From Caballeronia hypogeia (lineage in GTDB: Bacteria; Pseudomonadota; Gammaproteobacteria; Burkholderiales; Burkholderiaceae): a stretch of 64,000 nt of DNA. Below the pieces are notes generated by a model. That model was not told the DNA's origin and ran no database searches. It saw only the letters and a list, made by a program, of their open reading frames with translations. This document shows positions 40,737 through 48,037 of this stretch, in pieces. The stretch's first letter is position 1. Every line of letters begins with the position of its first letter. The translations under genes were made by a program, and so were the position numbers. The stretch covers positions 496,001-560,000 of the forward strand of contig NZ_FCOA02000001.1 of the NCBI RefSeq assembly GCF_001544875.2, read 5' to 3'.

Positions 40737-41696
40737 TTACACGAGGATCCGCTCCACCTCATCCAGACTGATCTCGTCGCGTCGCCGGTCGTACAGCTGC
40801 GTGGTGCGCGTCGACGCATGGTTCGCCATCGCCGCGGCATTCTCGAGCGTGCCGCCATTCTTAAGGTATGCGGTGATACCGGTTGCGCGAAACGTATGGT
40901 TGCCGATCTTCGTTCCGATGCCGGCTACAAACGCACGGCGCCGCACCATCGCATAGGCGTTGGCCTGTGGCAACGGCGTGTCGCTGAGCTGCCCCGTGCC
41001 GCGTGCAACTGTGCGAAACAGCGGCCCCCTCGGATCGTCCGCGATCCCGGTGCCCTCGAGGTATGCATGCAGGTACGCCTCGAGCGTGTGATGACACGGC
41101 ATCGCATGCGTCTTGCCGCCCTTCTCACGCAGGCGCACCCAGAGGCGCCGCTGCTGCACGTAGACATCCTCCCCGCGCATCGCGAGCGCCGCGCCGATCC
41201 GCGCGAACGAAAACACCATCAGCGCGATCAGCGCCCGGTCGCGCAGTCCGATCGGCGTTGACACGTCGATGCTGTCGAGCAACTGCCGCGCTTCCGTGGC
41301 ATCGAGCACCGGCGTCTTGCCCTTATTTGTGGTGTGGCTGGGGCCGCGCACCGACGCAGCCGGGTTGTGCGGCACGATTTGTCCGGTCACCAGCCAGTCA
41401 AACAGGTGGCGGATCGCCGCGAGCCGCTGCTTGACGGTCGGCGCGGAGTGCGTTTGCGTCTGCAGCTCGACCCAGCTCGCAACATGCAACGGCTGCACAG
41501 CCGTGATCGAACTCGCGCCGGCGCCAGCGCACCACGCCAGAAAATCCCCGGCCGCCCGAGCATACGCACGCCGCGTATGCGGATTGCGGATCGCCGACGC
41601 GAAGAACTCGAGAAACCGGACGCTGGCGCGCTCGCCAGCCGCGACCACCAGGGTTGGCAAAGCGGCCGATGTCGGCGCTAGGAGTTCGATTTTCAA
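40737..41696 (-). CDS. Second tyrosine recombinase (XerC/D-like)
   Basis: 319 residues. SAM-like core-binding N-terminus (PHTRRAYARAAGDFLAWCAG), then the catalytic domain: Arg in SFARIGAALAMRGEDVY, His-x-x-Arg in NHTFRATGITAYL, the second His in MANHASTRTTQLYDRR and Tyr in the same block. Intact active site. The class resembles integron/transposon-associated recombinases rather than tRNA-targeting integrases. The stop is followed by nothing on its strand until the tRNA-like relic. Its ATG overlaps the stop of the preceding hypothetical gene by four bases, so the two form a coupled pair. Confidence 0.9.
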   Translation of the reverse strand: MKIELLAPTSAALPTLVVAAGERASVRFLEFFASAIRNPHTRRAYARAAGDFLAWCAGAGASSITAVQPLHVASWVELQTQTHSAPTVKQRLAAIRHLFDWLVTGQIVPHNPAASVRGPSHTTNKGKTPVLDATEARQLLDSIDVSTPIGLRDRALIALMVFSFARIGAALAMRGEDVYVQQRRLWVRLREKGGKTHAMPCHHTLEAYLHAYLEGTGIADDPRGPLFRTVARGTGQLSDTPLPQANAYAMVRRRAFVAGIGTKIGNHTFRATGITAYLKNGGTLENAAAMANHASTRTTQLYDRRRDEISLDEVERILV

Positions 41697-42397
41697 GGTT
41701 TATGCTCCGGTGCCACGATCAGATCGTGCAACTCAATAATTTCCTGGTTAAAGCTTTCAATCCGGGCCAAGTAGCGCTGCGCCCACTCTTGGTACCGTTC
41801 AATTGGATAAAGGAGTTCAGAGTCAGATTCATCCGGCTCACTATCCGATGAGTTGCGAAAGCGATCCTGCCGCAGGATTTTCTTGTTGGTTGGTGCAAGA
41901 CGTTCCCGCAAAAAGATGATAGCCATCTCGCCGCCGGCGGTGTTCCATATGTCTTTTCGCAATCCATCCCTTACCTCCGCTTTTATGCTTTTTCTGCCAC
42001 CGATGCCAATCAGGCGGTCAAGTTTTGCTACGACGGCGAGACCGAAGCGCTCGCGCAGCAAGTCGCGATAGTCGTTGAGCTTGTCGATGCGAAGTTGAAC
42101 AGGAAGCAAGGTCTCGTCCAAGCTATAGCGAATTGCTGTGAGATCCGCGTGTGTTCCTTTTCCACTGGCGATGCGTTCCAGATGGTAACGAACCCCTGTT
42201 GCAGAAAAGTAGAGCTCGCCGAGCGACTTCGCAGCCTGGCGATGCTTACCACGCTCCAATGCGTCGACGCCCGCCCCGACAAGCTCACGGAGGTCCTTTA
42301 CCAACCCTAGTATCTCTCGGACTGCCGAAACCGCATCTGTGAAAGTGCCAGGCAACGCTGTCCGACTGCTTCCTTTTGACGCTCCGCTTTCGTCCAT
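41693..42397 (-). CDS. Hypothetical protein coupled to the second recombinase
   Basis: 234 residues, largely helical and charged. N-terminal FTDAVSAVREILGLVKDLRE may be amphipathic; the centre has KLNDYRDLLRERFGLAVVAK and GGEMAIIFLRERLAPTNKKI; the C-terminal part has an acidic stretch SSDSEPDESDSE. No motif recognised. Overlap with the recombinase (ATGA) suggests a joint role, for instance control of recombination, or a passenger toxin or defence function. Confidence 0.65.
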   Translation of the reverse strand: MDESGASKGSSRTALPGTFTDAVSAVREILGLVKDLRELVGAGVDALERGKHRQAAKSLGELYFSATGVRYHLERIASGKGTHADLTAIRYSLDETLLPVQLRIDKLNDYRDLLRERFGLAVVAKLDRLIGIGGRKSIKAEVRDGLRKDIWNTAGGEMAIIFLRERLAPTNKKILRQDRFRNSSDSEPDESDSELLYPIERYQEWAQRYLARIESFNQEIIELHDLIVAPEHKP

Positions 42398-42654
42398 TGC
42401 AGTCTCCCCTGTAGCGGCGCTCTAAAACGACTGATAAAGGACATTATCATATATAGGTGCGCCTCTCATCGAGCATTCCGCGTGTGCGCACGACATGCGC
42501 ACAATACCCCCGTCTCGAAACAGAGAACTGTAGAGACAACATGTTTGAAACAGATGATGACGTTGACGCGCCCACCCAATATCAAGGCGGAGTTAAGGGC
42601 CTCAGCCCCGCTCCGATGCATCGGGTGTGGGCGCTCGAAGACAGCCGTTCAAGT

Positions 42655-43083
42655 TCATTCGGCCTTCGTTAACCTTTCGATTCGAACGTTTGACGCATCA
42701 ATGAAAGCCAGGGCATCATCCAAAGCATCGTTAGCTGCTTTTGTAGATTTCGCAACGCTCTCAAATAGGTCGAGTAGATCAGGCGGCAGGGGGTCGTTGA
42801 AGTCATCGTGAACATCGAGCTTGCCATCTAGAAGACCGAGCCGAACGCATGGCGAGAGACTGGAGACAAACTGCTCTCCGTGCTCCACGGAAAATCTTAC
42901 AAGTTCCCGGTGCCCATCCGGATATTTCTTAATACAGAGTCCGACAGGGGTATCCGCATCGCGGTAGTAAATCGCCCTTCCTGCGTCAAGATGCTCGCGC
43001 GCTGCACGGCCATCGTCGGATTGCAGAAGACGAATCCACTCGTCCGTATCATCTGGCAGACCTTTGAATTGGTCATCTTTCAT
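42655..43083 (-). CDS. Hypothetical protein with a YPDG motif
   Basis: 142 residues. The centre LDAGRAIYYRDADTPVGLCI then KKYPDGHRELVRF is a compact motif found in small accessory-region proteins of Burkholderiales, whose function I do not know. The island gene at 44297-44524 has a shorter version (LAAGQPAYVSAPEG...KVYPDGR). GGAGC lies 4 bases before the ATG. A KorB-type operator is 30 bases upstream, so it may belong to a KorB-controlled unit. Confidence 0.65.
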   Translation of the reverse strand: MKDDQFKGLPDDTDEWIRLLQSDDGRAAREHLDAGRAIYYRDADTPVGLCIKKYPDGHRELVRFSVEHGEQFVSSLSPCVRLGLLDGKLDVHDDFNDPLPPDLLDLFESVAKSTKAANDALDDALAFIDASNVRIERLTKAE

Positions 43084-43112
43084 AGTAGCTCCAACTCCGA
43101 CGTTGAGTGAAG

Positions 43113-43125
43113 TTTAGCCGCTAAA
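43113..43125. promoter_or_regulatory. KorB-type operator 1
   Basis: Exact TTTAGCCGCTAAA, the IncP KorB operator consensus (TTTAGCSGCTAAA). Lies upstream of the YPDG gene. The following 24 bases also resemble those after operator 2 (GCC-AG-CGCCAGCTTC). Confidence 0.75.
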
Positions 43126-43333
43126 TCTGCCGAGTTCGCCAGCTTCTTCGCATCGGCCGTAGGTCGTTAGCGGTGCGTTCATGATATTAGTTTAAGGGCA
43201 GTGCGCTGTTCGGCTAGCGACGGATGAGCCTCTGAATCGCGACTGTCGTCGCAAGCTTTCGCCAGGTTTGAGCACCAAAGCACTGGGAATATCAGCGCTG
43301 AGCTGCAAGGGGGCCTGTAAGACTCTGAAAGAC

Positions 43334-43642
43334 CTATACCGCTTCAGGACGACCTTGGTTGCTGTGTCGCTTTCGAATTTTTCGGCCCAGCTTCCTTACT
43401 TGTTTCTCAAGCTCCTCGATCTTTGTGAGATAGGGCCTGAGCTCGTCCATAATACGGTCCTCCCGTTCCCGGAGTTGCTTGACCATGAATGCGTAGTCTC
43501 GCTCGTATTTTTGACGAGCCACCCACGTTTCCGACCACGCGCGATTGAGCTGTTCGCTGTCCTTCCTCACCTTCCGCAATTCGCGTATCGCCGTCTTCAG
43601 TTGCGCATCTTCTGCCAGTTCGGCAGCTAGTTCCGGGTTCAT
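43334..43642 (-). CDS. Coiled-coil protein, paralogue of the gene at 37971-38342
   Basis: 102 residues from MNPELAAELAEDAQLKTAIR (ATG 43642); an upstream ATG adds 19 unconserved residues. It lacks the Ala/Pro tail of the other copy but keeps the RAWS..., KYERDY and MDELRP blocks. Both copies are on the minus strand. No function recognised. Confidence 0.7.
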   Translation of the reverse strand: MNPELAAELAEDAQLKTAIRELRKVRKDSEQLNRAWSETWVARQKYERDYAFMVKQLREREDRIMDELRPYLTKIEELEKQVRKLGRKIRKRHSNQGRPEAV

Positions 43643-44296
43643 GTCAAGCCTCGCTTGCGCACGGTCCACTGTCACATCGCTTCGATTACAGCTCCGCACA
43701 AACTTGCCGTTCTAGTCTGCGGGATTGAACCAACCGCGCGCCCCCGTACTGTCAATGAACGGGAGCTGACGGCCTTACGCGCCATTGCCGTTGATGCCAT
43801 CGCACGCAGATTCAGGGCCTCTTGCACAATCTCAAGCCGCGAGGCACGGCTTCGAGGCCCTTACGGGACCGCCATGAGCGTCGAGAGCCCCGAAACAACC
43901 GCGCCTCGATGTTGTTGATTCAGGCCGTGCGAAAAATCGTGCCGCCGCCTCTACGTTGACAGTACGGGGGCGGGGTTGGTTGCTATCGACTCAACTCCTG
44001 TGGGGCTCGTCCTTCTCCTTGTCGATACGCCGATTCGAAGCGGAGATGAACGACAGGCGTCGTCTACAGCGTCATTGGCTTTCTGGACAAACGCAGCTCA
44101 AGGAACGCGCTTACGCCTTTCCCGCTCCACCATCGATCATCCCTTGTTATTAATGTAGCTCGCCGCTCGGCAGTCGGGTGGGGTTCTCAACCCCTCCCTT
44201 CTACCGAGAAGCTTATTTCTTTCGGGCCGTCAACCTCCGTCCGCCGCCTTCGGCGGTGTCTTGAGACGGGGCTTGATGGAATAGCGCCGCGGTCCC
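43643..44296. other. Gene-poor stretch with an inverted-repeat element
   Basis: About 650 bases. The plus-strand open frames here have no ribosome site and no recognisable product. The main structure is the inverted-repeat element at 43728-43981. Confidence 0.4.
43728..43981. repeat. 254-bp element with inverted terminal repeats (MITE-like)
   Basis: Left end AACCAACC, GCGC, GCCCCCGTACTGTCAA (43728-43755); right end TTGACAGTACGGGGGC, GGGGTTGGTT (43956-43981). Sixteen inner bases and eight outer bases are perfect inverse copies, with a short indel between. No transposase inside; no clear target duplication. Confidence 0.5.
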
Positions 44297-44524
44297 TTAT
44301 AGCTCGGCAAAACCGCTATCAAATGCTCGCCTTGCAGGTAGTCGACCGTCCGGATACACCTTCAAAATCCCGTCCATCCCTTCCGGAGCCGACACATACG
44401 CCGGTTGACCGGCTGCTAAGACCGCTTCAAACGGCCGCTCACGCAGAATGGCTCTAATGTCCAGCTCGAACGGGCGCGGCTTCCGCGTCGAACGTGCCGC
44501 TTTGCGACCTGACCAACCCATCAC
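44297..44524 (-). CDS. Small protein with YPDG motif, second gene of a coupled pair
   Basis: 75 residues with a basic N-terminus (GRKAARSTRKPRPFELDIRA) and LAAGQPAYVSAPEG...LKVYPDGR. Its ATG overlaps the upstream gene's stop by four bases. Related in motif to the gene at 42655. Function unknown; plasmids and integrative elements of Burkholderiales often carry such pairs. Confidence 0.6.
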   Translation of the reverse strand: MMGWSGRKAARSTRKPRPFELDIRAILRERPFEAVLAAGQPAYVSAPEGMDGILKVYPDGRLPARRAFDSGFAEL

Positions 44525-44811
44525 ACCGAGGTCCCGAGCGCCGACACTTCAAATCCAACAACCTCGACCGCCGACGCCGCAGCATCCAACGACTTAAACA
44601 CCCGAGCGGCACCATCCTTAACCGCTCGCAACGCCACCGCTCGATCTTTCGTTCCAAAGAAGCGAACCACCCATCCGCCTGGAACACGAACCAACGCAAA
44701 GGCCGTCAAGAGGTTCCCATCGCGCAGCTCCGACGCTACCCGCTGCGTTACCAATGCCTGATCCGAGAACGCCGGCAACTCCAATGTCCTACGATCTGTC
44801 ACATCCTTCAT
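44521..44811 (-). CDS. Small conserved plasmid/island protein, first gene of a coupled pair
   Basis: 96 residues. Segments LPAFSDQALVTQRVASELRD, FALVRVPGGWVVRFFGTKDR and RVFKSLDAAASAVEVVGFEV form a compact alpha-beta protein that I have seen only as an unnamed accessory protein near partition or transfer genes of broad-host-range elements. Paired with the YPDG gene (ATGA overlap). No catalytic motif. Confidence 0.6.
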   Translation of the reverse strand: MKDVTDRRTLELPAFSDQALVTQRVASELRDGNLLTAFALVRVPGGWVVRFFGTKDRAVALRAVKDGAARVFKSLDAAASAVEVVGFEVSALGTSV

Positions 44812-44954
44812 GCAATCCCCCGCGGTTTTAGGAAAACATTGTGACGTTCTTCAAAAGCATCAAGACATTCTTGATGGTCGGGAATACGTTAACCCAAACC
44901 GAATAGACGTTCTGTCCTGCCCCTCGTTTGTCAACAGCGCTTGTGACAGATGAC

Positions 44955-45203
44955 CTATGCGCTATTTGCAATACCGTCAGGGTCTTCCTTCCAGAACCTC
45001 TCCCCCACGCGGAACCCGAGTTGCCGAGCCAACTCACGCGGCAACCGCAATAGAATCGAAGCCTTCTGTCGAACCACCAACACCTCGAAATCAACCCCCT
45101 GGATTTCGACGTTCAACACCTCGTCATCAAACAGCTCGTAGTACGTCTTCCACGGCGTTGTACATCCGCCCTCGCTCTGCTCAACTATCCTGTCTCCGCT
45201 CAT
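44955..45203 (-). CDS. Small protein with an AbrB-like C-terminal strand-rich segment
   Basis: 82 residues. PWKTYYELFDDEVLNVEIQG then FEVLVVRQKASILLRLPREL and GFRVGERFW resemble the swapped-hairpin fold of small antitoxins or plasmid regulators, but the family is not certain. Its start is clear of upstream genes; two KorB-type operators lie 120-240 bases upstream. Confidence 0.55.
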   Translation of the reverse strand: MSGDRIVEQSEGGCTTPWKTYYELFDDEVLNVEIQGVDFEVLVVRQKASILLRLPRELARQLGFRVGERFWKEDPDGIANSA

Positions 45204-45320
45204 TTATTCTCCTTTACCACGTATTCACCGTCGTACTCTGCCGCATATTCTTCGTCGGCGAGTTATATACACCAGTCCGCGTCGTCACAAAGCTCGACAC
45301 GTCCTCGTTCAGGAGCGAAA

Positions 45321-45333
45321 TTTAGCCGCTAAA
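45321..45333. promoter_or_regulatory. KorB-type operator 2
   Basis: Exact TTTAGCCGCTAAA. Confidence 0.75.
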
Positions 45334-45427
45334 TCCGCCTAGCGCGCCAGCTTCGGGCGATAACGGCAACCGCACGTTCGGAACACTGGACCGTTCCCGG
45401 CGAGCAGGCAAGAGCCTGGACTGAAAA

Positions 45428-45440
45428 TTTAGCGGCTAAA
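45428..45440. promoter_or_regulatory. KorB-type operator 3
   Basis: Exact TTTAGCGGCTAAA, the other strand of the same palindrome, 95 bases from operator 2. Confidence 0.75.
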
Positions 45441-45622
45441 TCCTGACGGTCCTTCGAAGACACCGTCGGAGAGCCGAAGAGCCAATACGCCCTTATTTTG
45501 CAGTCCGCGACAGGCGGCAACTTCAGGCGACCGAAATAGCCGGCGTTAATCGCTTTCATTGGAAGCGGTTAAATTTGTAGCCACTCATTCGAAAAGCATG
45601 ACGGATGACGACCGAAGATGGG

Positions 45623-46006
45623 CTACCGGGCAGCTGGTTTTTTAACGAGATCGAGCATTGCTATTTGCATCGTAACAATCCGTTCGAGCACGCCATGAAT
45701 AACCCTGCGCATTTGCGCAGGATCCTGCGAGCTGAGTTTTTCACTATTTGTCAGCCACAGCTTTAATAAGCCACCAAGCCGCCCTTGATCTCCATTAATT
45801 TTGGCAAGCTTTAACACTAGCTCTGCATCGATGACTCCCTTGATGCGGTAGCCCATTCCGACGTTACGCAGATACATCGAAACACTCATTCCTGCCTTAC
45901 GCGCGTTCTCTTCAATGCTCGCCTTCTCTTCCGGCAGGCACCACACTTTGATTGGCGTAGAACCTTTTCGGGTGGCCTTCACTTCGTTATCCATTCTGGC
46001 GTTCAT
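45623..46006 (-). CDS. traJ: TraJ-like oriT-recognition protein of the IncP relaxosome
   Basis: 127 residues (RK2 TraJ is about 123). TraJ binds the oriT inverted repeat and positions the TraI relaxase. Matching blocks: KATRKGSTPIKVWCLPEEKA, the ribbon-helix-helix-like IEENARKAGMSVSMYLRNVG, YRIKGVIDAELVLKLAKING and DQGRLGGLLKLWLTNSEK. I start at MNARMDNEV (ATG 46006). It reads away from the oriT about 85 bases upstream, as in RK2. The traI and traH genes that normally follow are missing. Confidence 0.88.
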   Translation of the reverse strand: MNARMDNEVKATRKGSTPIKVWCLPEEKASIEENARKAGMSVSMYLRNVGMGYRIKGVIDAELVLKLAKINGDQGRLGGLLKLWLTNSEKLSSQDPAQMRRVIHGVLERIVTMQIAMLDLVKKPAAR

Positions 46007-46087
46007 TCGGTATGCGCCCTCTGGTCGGGCCGTCGTCACCACGAGGTGACCACTCGCCTCAACACGATTTCCGTTGAGCGCGGAGCG

Positions 46088-46160
46088 CGAATAAGGAAAG
46101 TGAAGAAGGTCCGCCCGCTTGCGGGTGGGCCTACTTCACCTATCTTGCCCGAGTTCTAAT
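46088..46160. other. oriT: IncP-type origin of transfer (oriT)
   Basis: GAATAAGG at 46089-46096, the TraJ-type inverted repeat GTGAAGAAGG (46100-46109) / CCTACTTCAC (46130-46139) with one mismatch, a CCCGC-TTG-CGGG hairpin between, and the nick region TTCACCTATCTTGCCCG. From what I recall of RK2 oriT, the order and most bases are the same; the predicted nick is between 46147 and 46148. The A/T-rich segment to about 46300 would match the bent TraK-binding region. Confidence 0.88.
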
Positions 46161-46302
46161 CGATACGACTCAGCAACAGTGATCAAGATATTAAGGAATA
46201 AAAGCGATCAGTGTGGTTCAAACATCGAACTGTTCATTTTCTGACCGCTTTCATCTTGATAGATCTGCGAAAGTTCGATTTTTGATCGGAATTATCTTTA
46301 GT

Positions 46303-46557
46303 CTATCTTGAAACGTACGGCTTTTTATCGGTGATTAGACTCCTCACGTATCGGCGAAACGCTTGATATCCGAAAGAAATCACGCCTTCGTCTCGAAGGG
46401 AACGATGGATCGCAAGAACCGACCAGCCTTCCTCGATCGCGCGCTCAACCTCGGATTGAACGCCAAGAAAAGTGGCACGGTTAGCCGCACTAGAAGGGCC
46501 ACCTGATTGCGCCAACACTTGTGCCGCGATTCTCTGCGATAGGCTCATTTCTTCCAT
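46303..46557 (-). CDS. traK: TraK-like oriT-binding protein (short)
   Basis: 84 residues, against about 134 in RK2. The core ANRATFLGVQSEVERAIEEG, WSVLAIHRSLRDEGVISFGY and QAFRRYVRSLI corresponds to the RK2 TraK block FLAVRADVEAALASGY...FSYETFRSHARR. The long Pro/Ala-rich C-terminal tail is absent. It reads toward oriT, whereas RK2 traK reads away. TraK wraps and bends DNA beside oriT and strengthens nicking. Confidence 0.6.
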   Translation of the reverse strand: MEEMSLSQRIAAQVLAQSGGPSSAANRATFLGVQSEVERAIEEGWSVLAIHRSLRDEGVISFGYQAFRRYVRSLITDKKPYVSR

Positions 46558-46758
46558 AAGGGTTCTCCATTCAAAAGCGCTCGGATGTGAGCACTATAAT
46601 ATTTTCGCCTCTGAGCCGGTACACTTCACGGTCAAAAAGCGGTATATTTTCAACCAACCGCGATCAAGAGACGAACAATCGAAATGGGATATACGAGCAA
46701 CTCCCCTTCAAAAATCACAGATATCAAGAAGCCTCAAAATTCTAAAGAGGTCGAGATC

Positions 46759-47550
46759 ATGAAGTTACAGACGCGAACACTGATCCGAGTTTTGACAAAG
46801 AGGATTGGCCGGAAGAACGTCAATCAATTTGGCGATTGGGTCAATTGCGAATCTGTGCGGCTAGGCTGGAAGGACACGCAGAGTTCGAATAAGTGGGCAA
46901 AGCTTGATAGTGGGAAATTTAAAAATCCGCCTGTCAAACCAATACAGATGCTAAGCCAGCTCTTTGATGATGCAGAAAGTGTATATATCAACGGTCCAGC
47001 TAATCTCTGGCAGGCTCTTTGGGGTGATGCAACAGATCCTAACGTGCTGTGGCCACTGTGCCGAACTCGGTTTGCCAGTTGTGGTCCTTGGATTGATGAG
47101 CCGACGTGGGAAGCCATCAAGTCCGAATATAATGATGAGCGCACATTCCTTGAAACAATGCGCGCATTCGAAGGAGAGCTGCTGTTCGCATTAAAGTGCA
47201 AAGAACCGATAACCCTAAACCACCTGACCGAGTCGATCGCGTTATACCGATTGCATCAAATAACCAATACCTTGACGGTCTCGAACGTGGACGGCGTAGG
47301 CGCATATCGTTGTATTCGGCATTGTCTCGACGATGTTCACCTATGGCATGAACTGCACAGCTACGGAGCCTTTCGCTTGATCAACGACGAGTTGATCGAC
47401 ATGGAGATAAACCGGTTAGCAGCTGAGCGCTCCTATCGTACATCGATTGGAATAGATAGACATCTTATCCAAATGTATGCCGATGACCCGCTTCCTTGGA
47501 TCGAGGACGATGATCGTTGGCGCATGCTCAATTTTCCTTGGGCGTCTTAA
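46759..47550 (+). CDS. Hypothetical island protein between traK and the iteron origin
   Basis: 263 residues from ATG 46759 (AGAGG 8 bases upstream); ATG 46684 would add 25 residues. A helical, Trp-rich protein: MLSQLFDDAESVYINGPANL, WQALWGDATDPNVLWPLCRT and PWIEDDDRWRMLNFPWAS at the end. No motif recognised. A/T-rich, unlike core genes, and divergent from traK. Could be a replication/transfer accessory gene or a cargo gene. Confidence 0.6.
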   Translation: MKLQTRTLIRVLTKRIGRKNVNQFGDWVNCESVRLGWKDTQSSNKWAKLDSGKFKNPPVKPIQMLSQLFDDAESVYINGPANLWQALWGDATDPNVLWPLCRTRFASCGPWIDEPTWEAIKSEYNDERTFLETMRAFEGELLFALKCKEPITLNHLTESIALYRLHQITNTLTVSNVDGVGAYRCIRHCLDDVHLWHELHSYGAFRLINDELIDMEINRLAAERSYRTSIGIDRHLIQMYADDPLPWIEDDDRWRMLNFPWAS

Positions 47551-48037
47551 GAACCCGAGCGAGCGTACTGAAAGCTCTTGCCGAACATACCTGAGGATGC
47601 ACTGGCCGACACCGTTCCCCTTTTTCGCCTATCTTCATACGCGGAGCGCAGCCGCATGCCTTGGATCAAGGTTATCCACAAGCAGATTTGGGTAAGAAAT
47701 AGGTAGAAAGAAGGTAGAGAGCAAAAAGCCCCCCGGAGACGCTTTGCCACAAAGGGTTTGAGCGTGCGACCCGGAATTCTATCCCGTCGAAACGGAACGC
47801 TAACCCGACTCTGGGGAACGCTAGCCCGATGCAAGCGGAACGCTAACCCGATCGAGCGGAATACAACTTCGAAGTCGGCGGAACGCTAACCCGATTACCC
47901 TCTTTTGGCTGCAAATTTCCCTGAAAACTGGTCCCAATCGTTGGATATGACGTCTGTAGCAAGGAACGTTTGTGCCCGGAAGGACTTCATCCTACGAACC
48001 CGCACAACGGTGCCCCGATCGGAACCTCATCGTTCAG
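47551..48037. other. oriV: Plasmid-type replication origin (oriV) with iterons
   Basis: Contains a perfect DnaA box TTATCCACA (47672-47680), three tandem 11-base A/G-rich repeats (47691-47723: GGTAAGAAATA, GGTAGAAAGAA, GGTAGAGAGCA) and the iteron array at 47773-47894. The initiator gene reads toward it from the right. This is the layout of IncP/TrfA origins. Confidence 0.85.
47773..47894. repeat. Iteron array for the TrfA-like initiator
   Basis: GGAACGCTAACCCGA at 47794, 47837 and 47880, GGAACGCTAGCCCGA at 47815, and degenerate copies at 47773 (GGAATTCTATCCCGT) and 47858 (GGAATACAACTTCGA). Start-to-start spacing is 21, 21, 22, 21 and 22 bases, two helical turns. Confidence 0.9.

Larger units (their letters stand above)
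45204..45622. other. Regulatory gap with two KorB-type operators
   Basis: About 420 bases holding the operators at 45321-45333 and 45428-45440. A 76-codon minus-strand frame (45329-45559) runs through both sites, has no ribosome site and no recognisable product; I do not count it as a gene. Confidence 0.5.

Noticed and set aside
43655..44153. Plus-strand open frames in the inverted-repeat region
   Set aside because: No ribosome site, no recognisable product, and one crosses the inverted end of the element.
45329..45559. 76-codon minus-strand frame
   Set aside because: It runs through two KorB operators, lacks a ribosome site and has no recognisable product.
47547..47834. 95-codon minus-strand frame over the iterons
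   Set aside because: The repeats explain the sequence; the frame crosses the origin.
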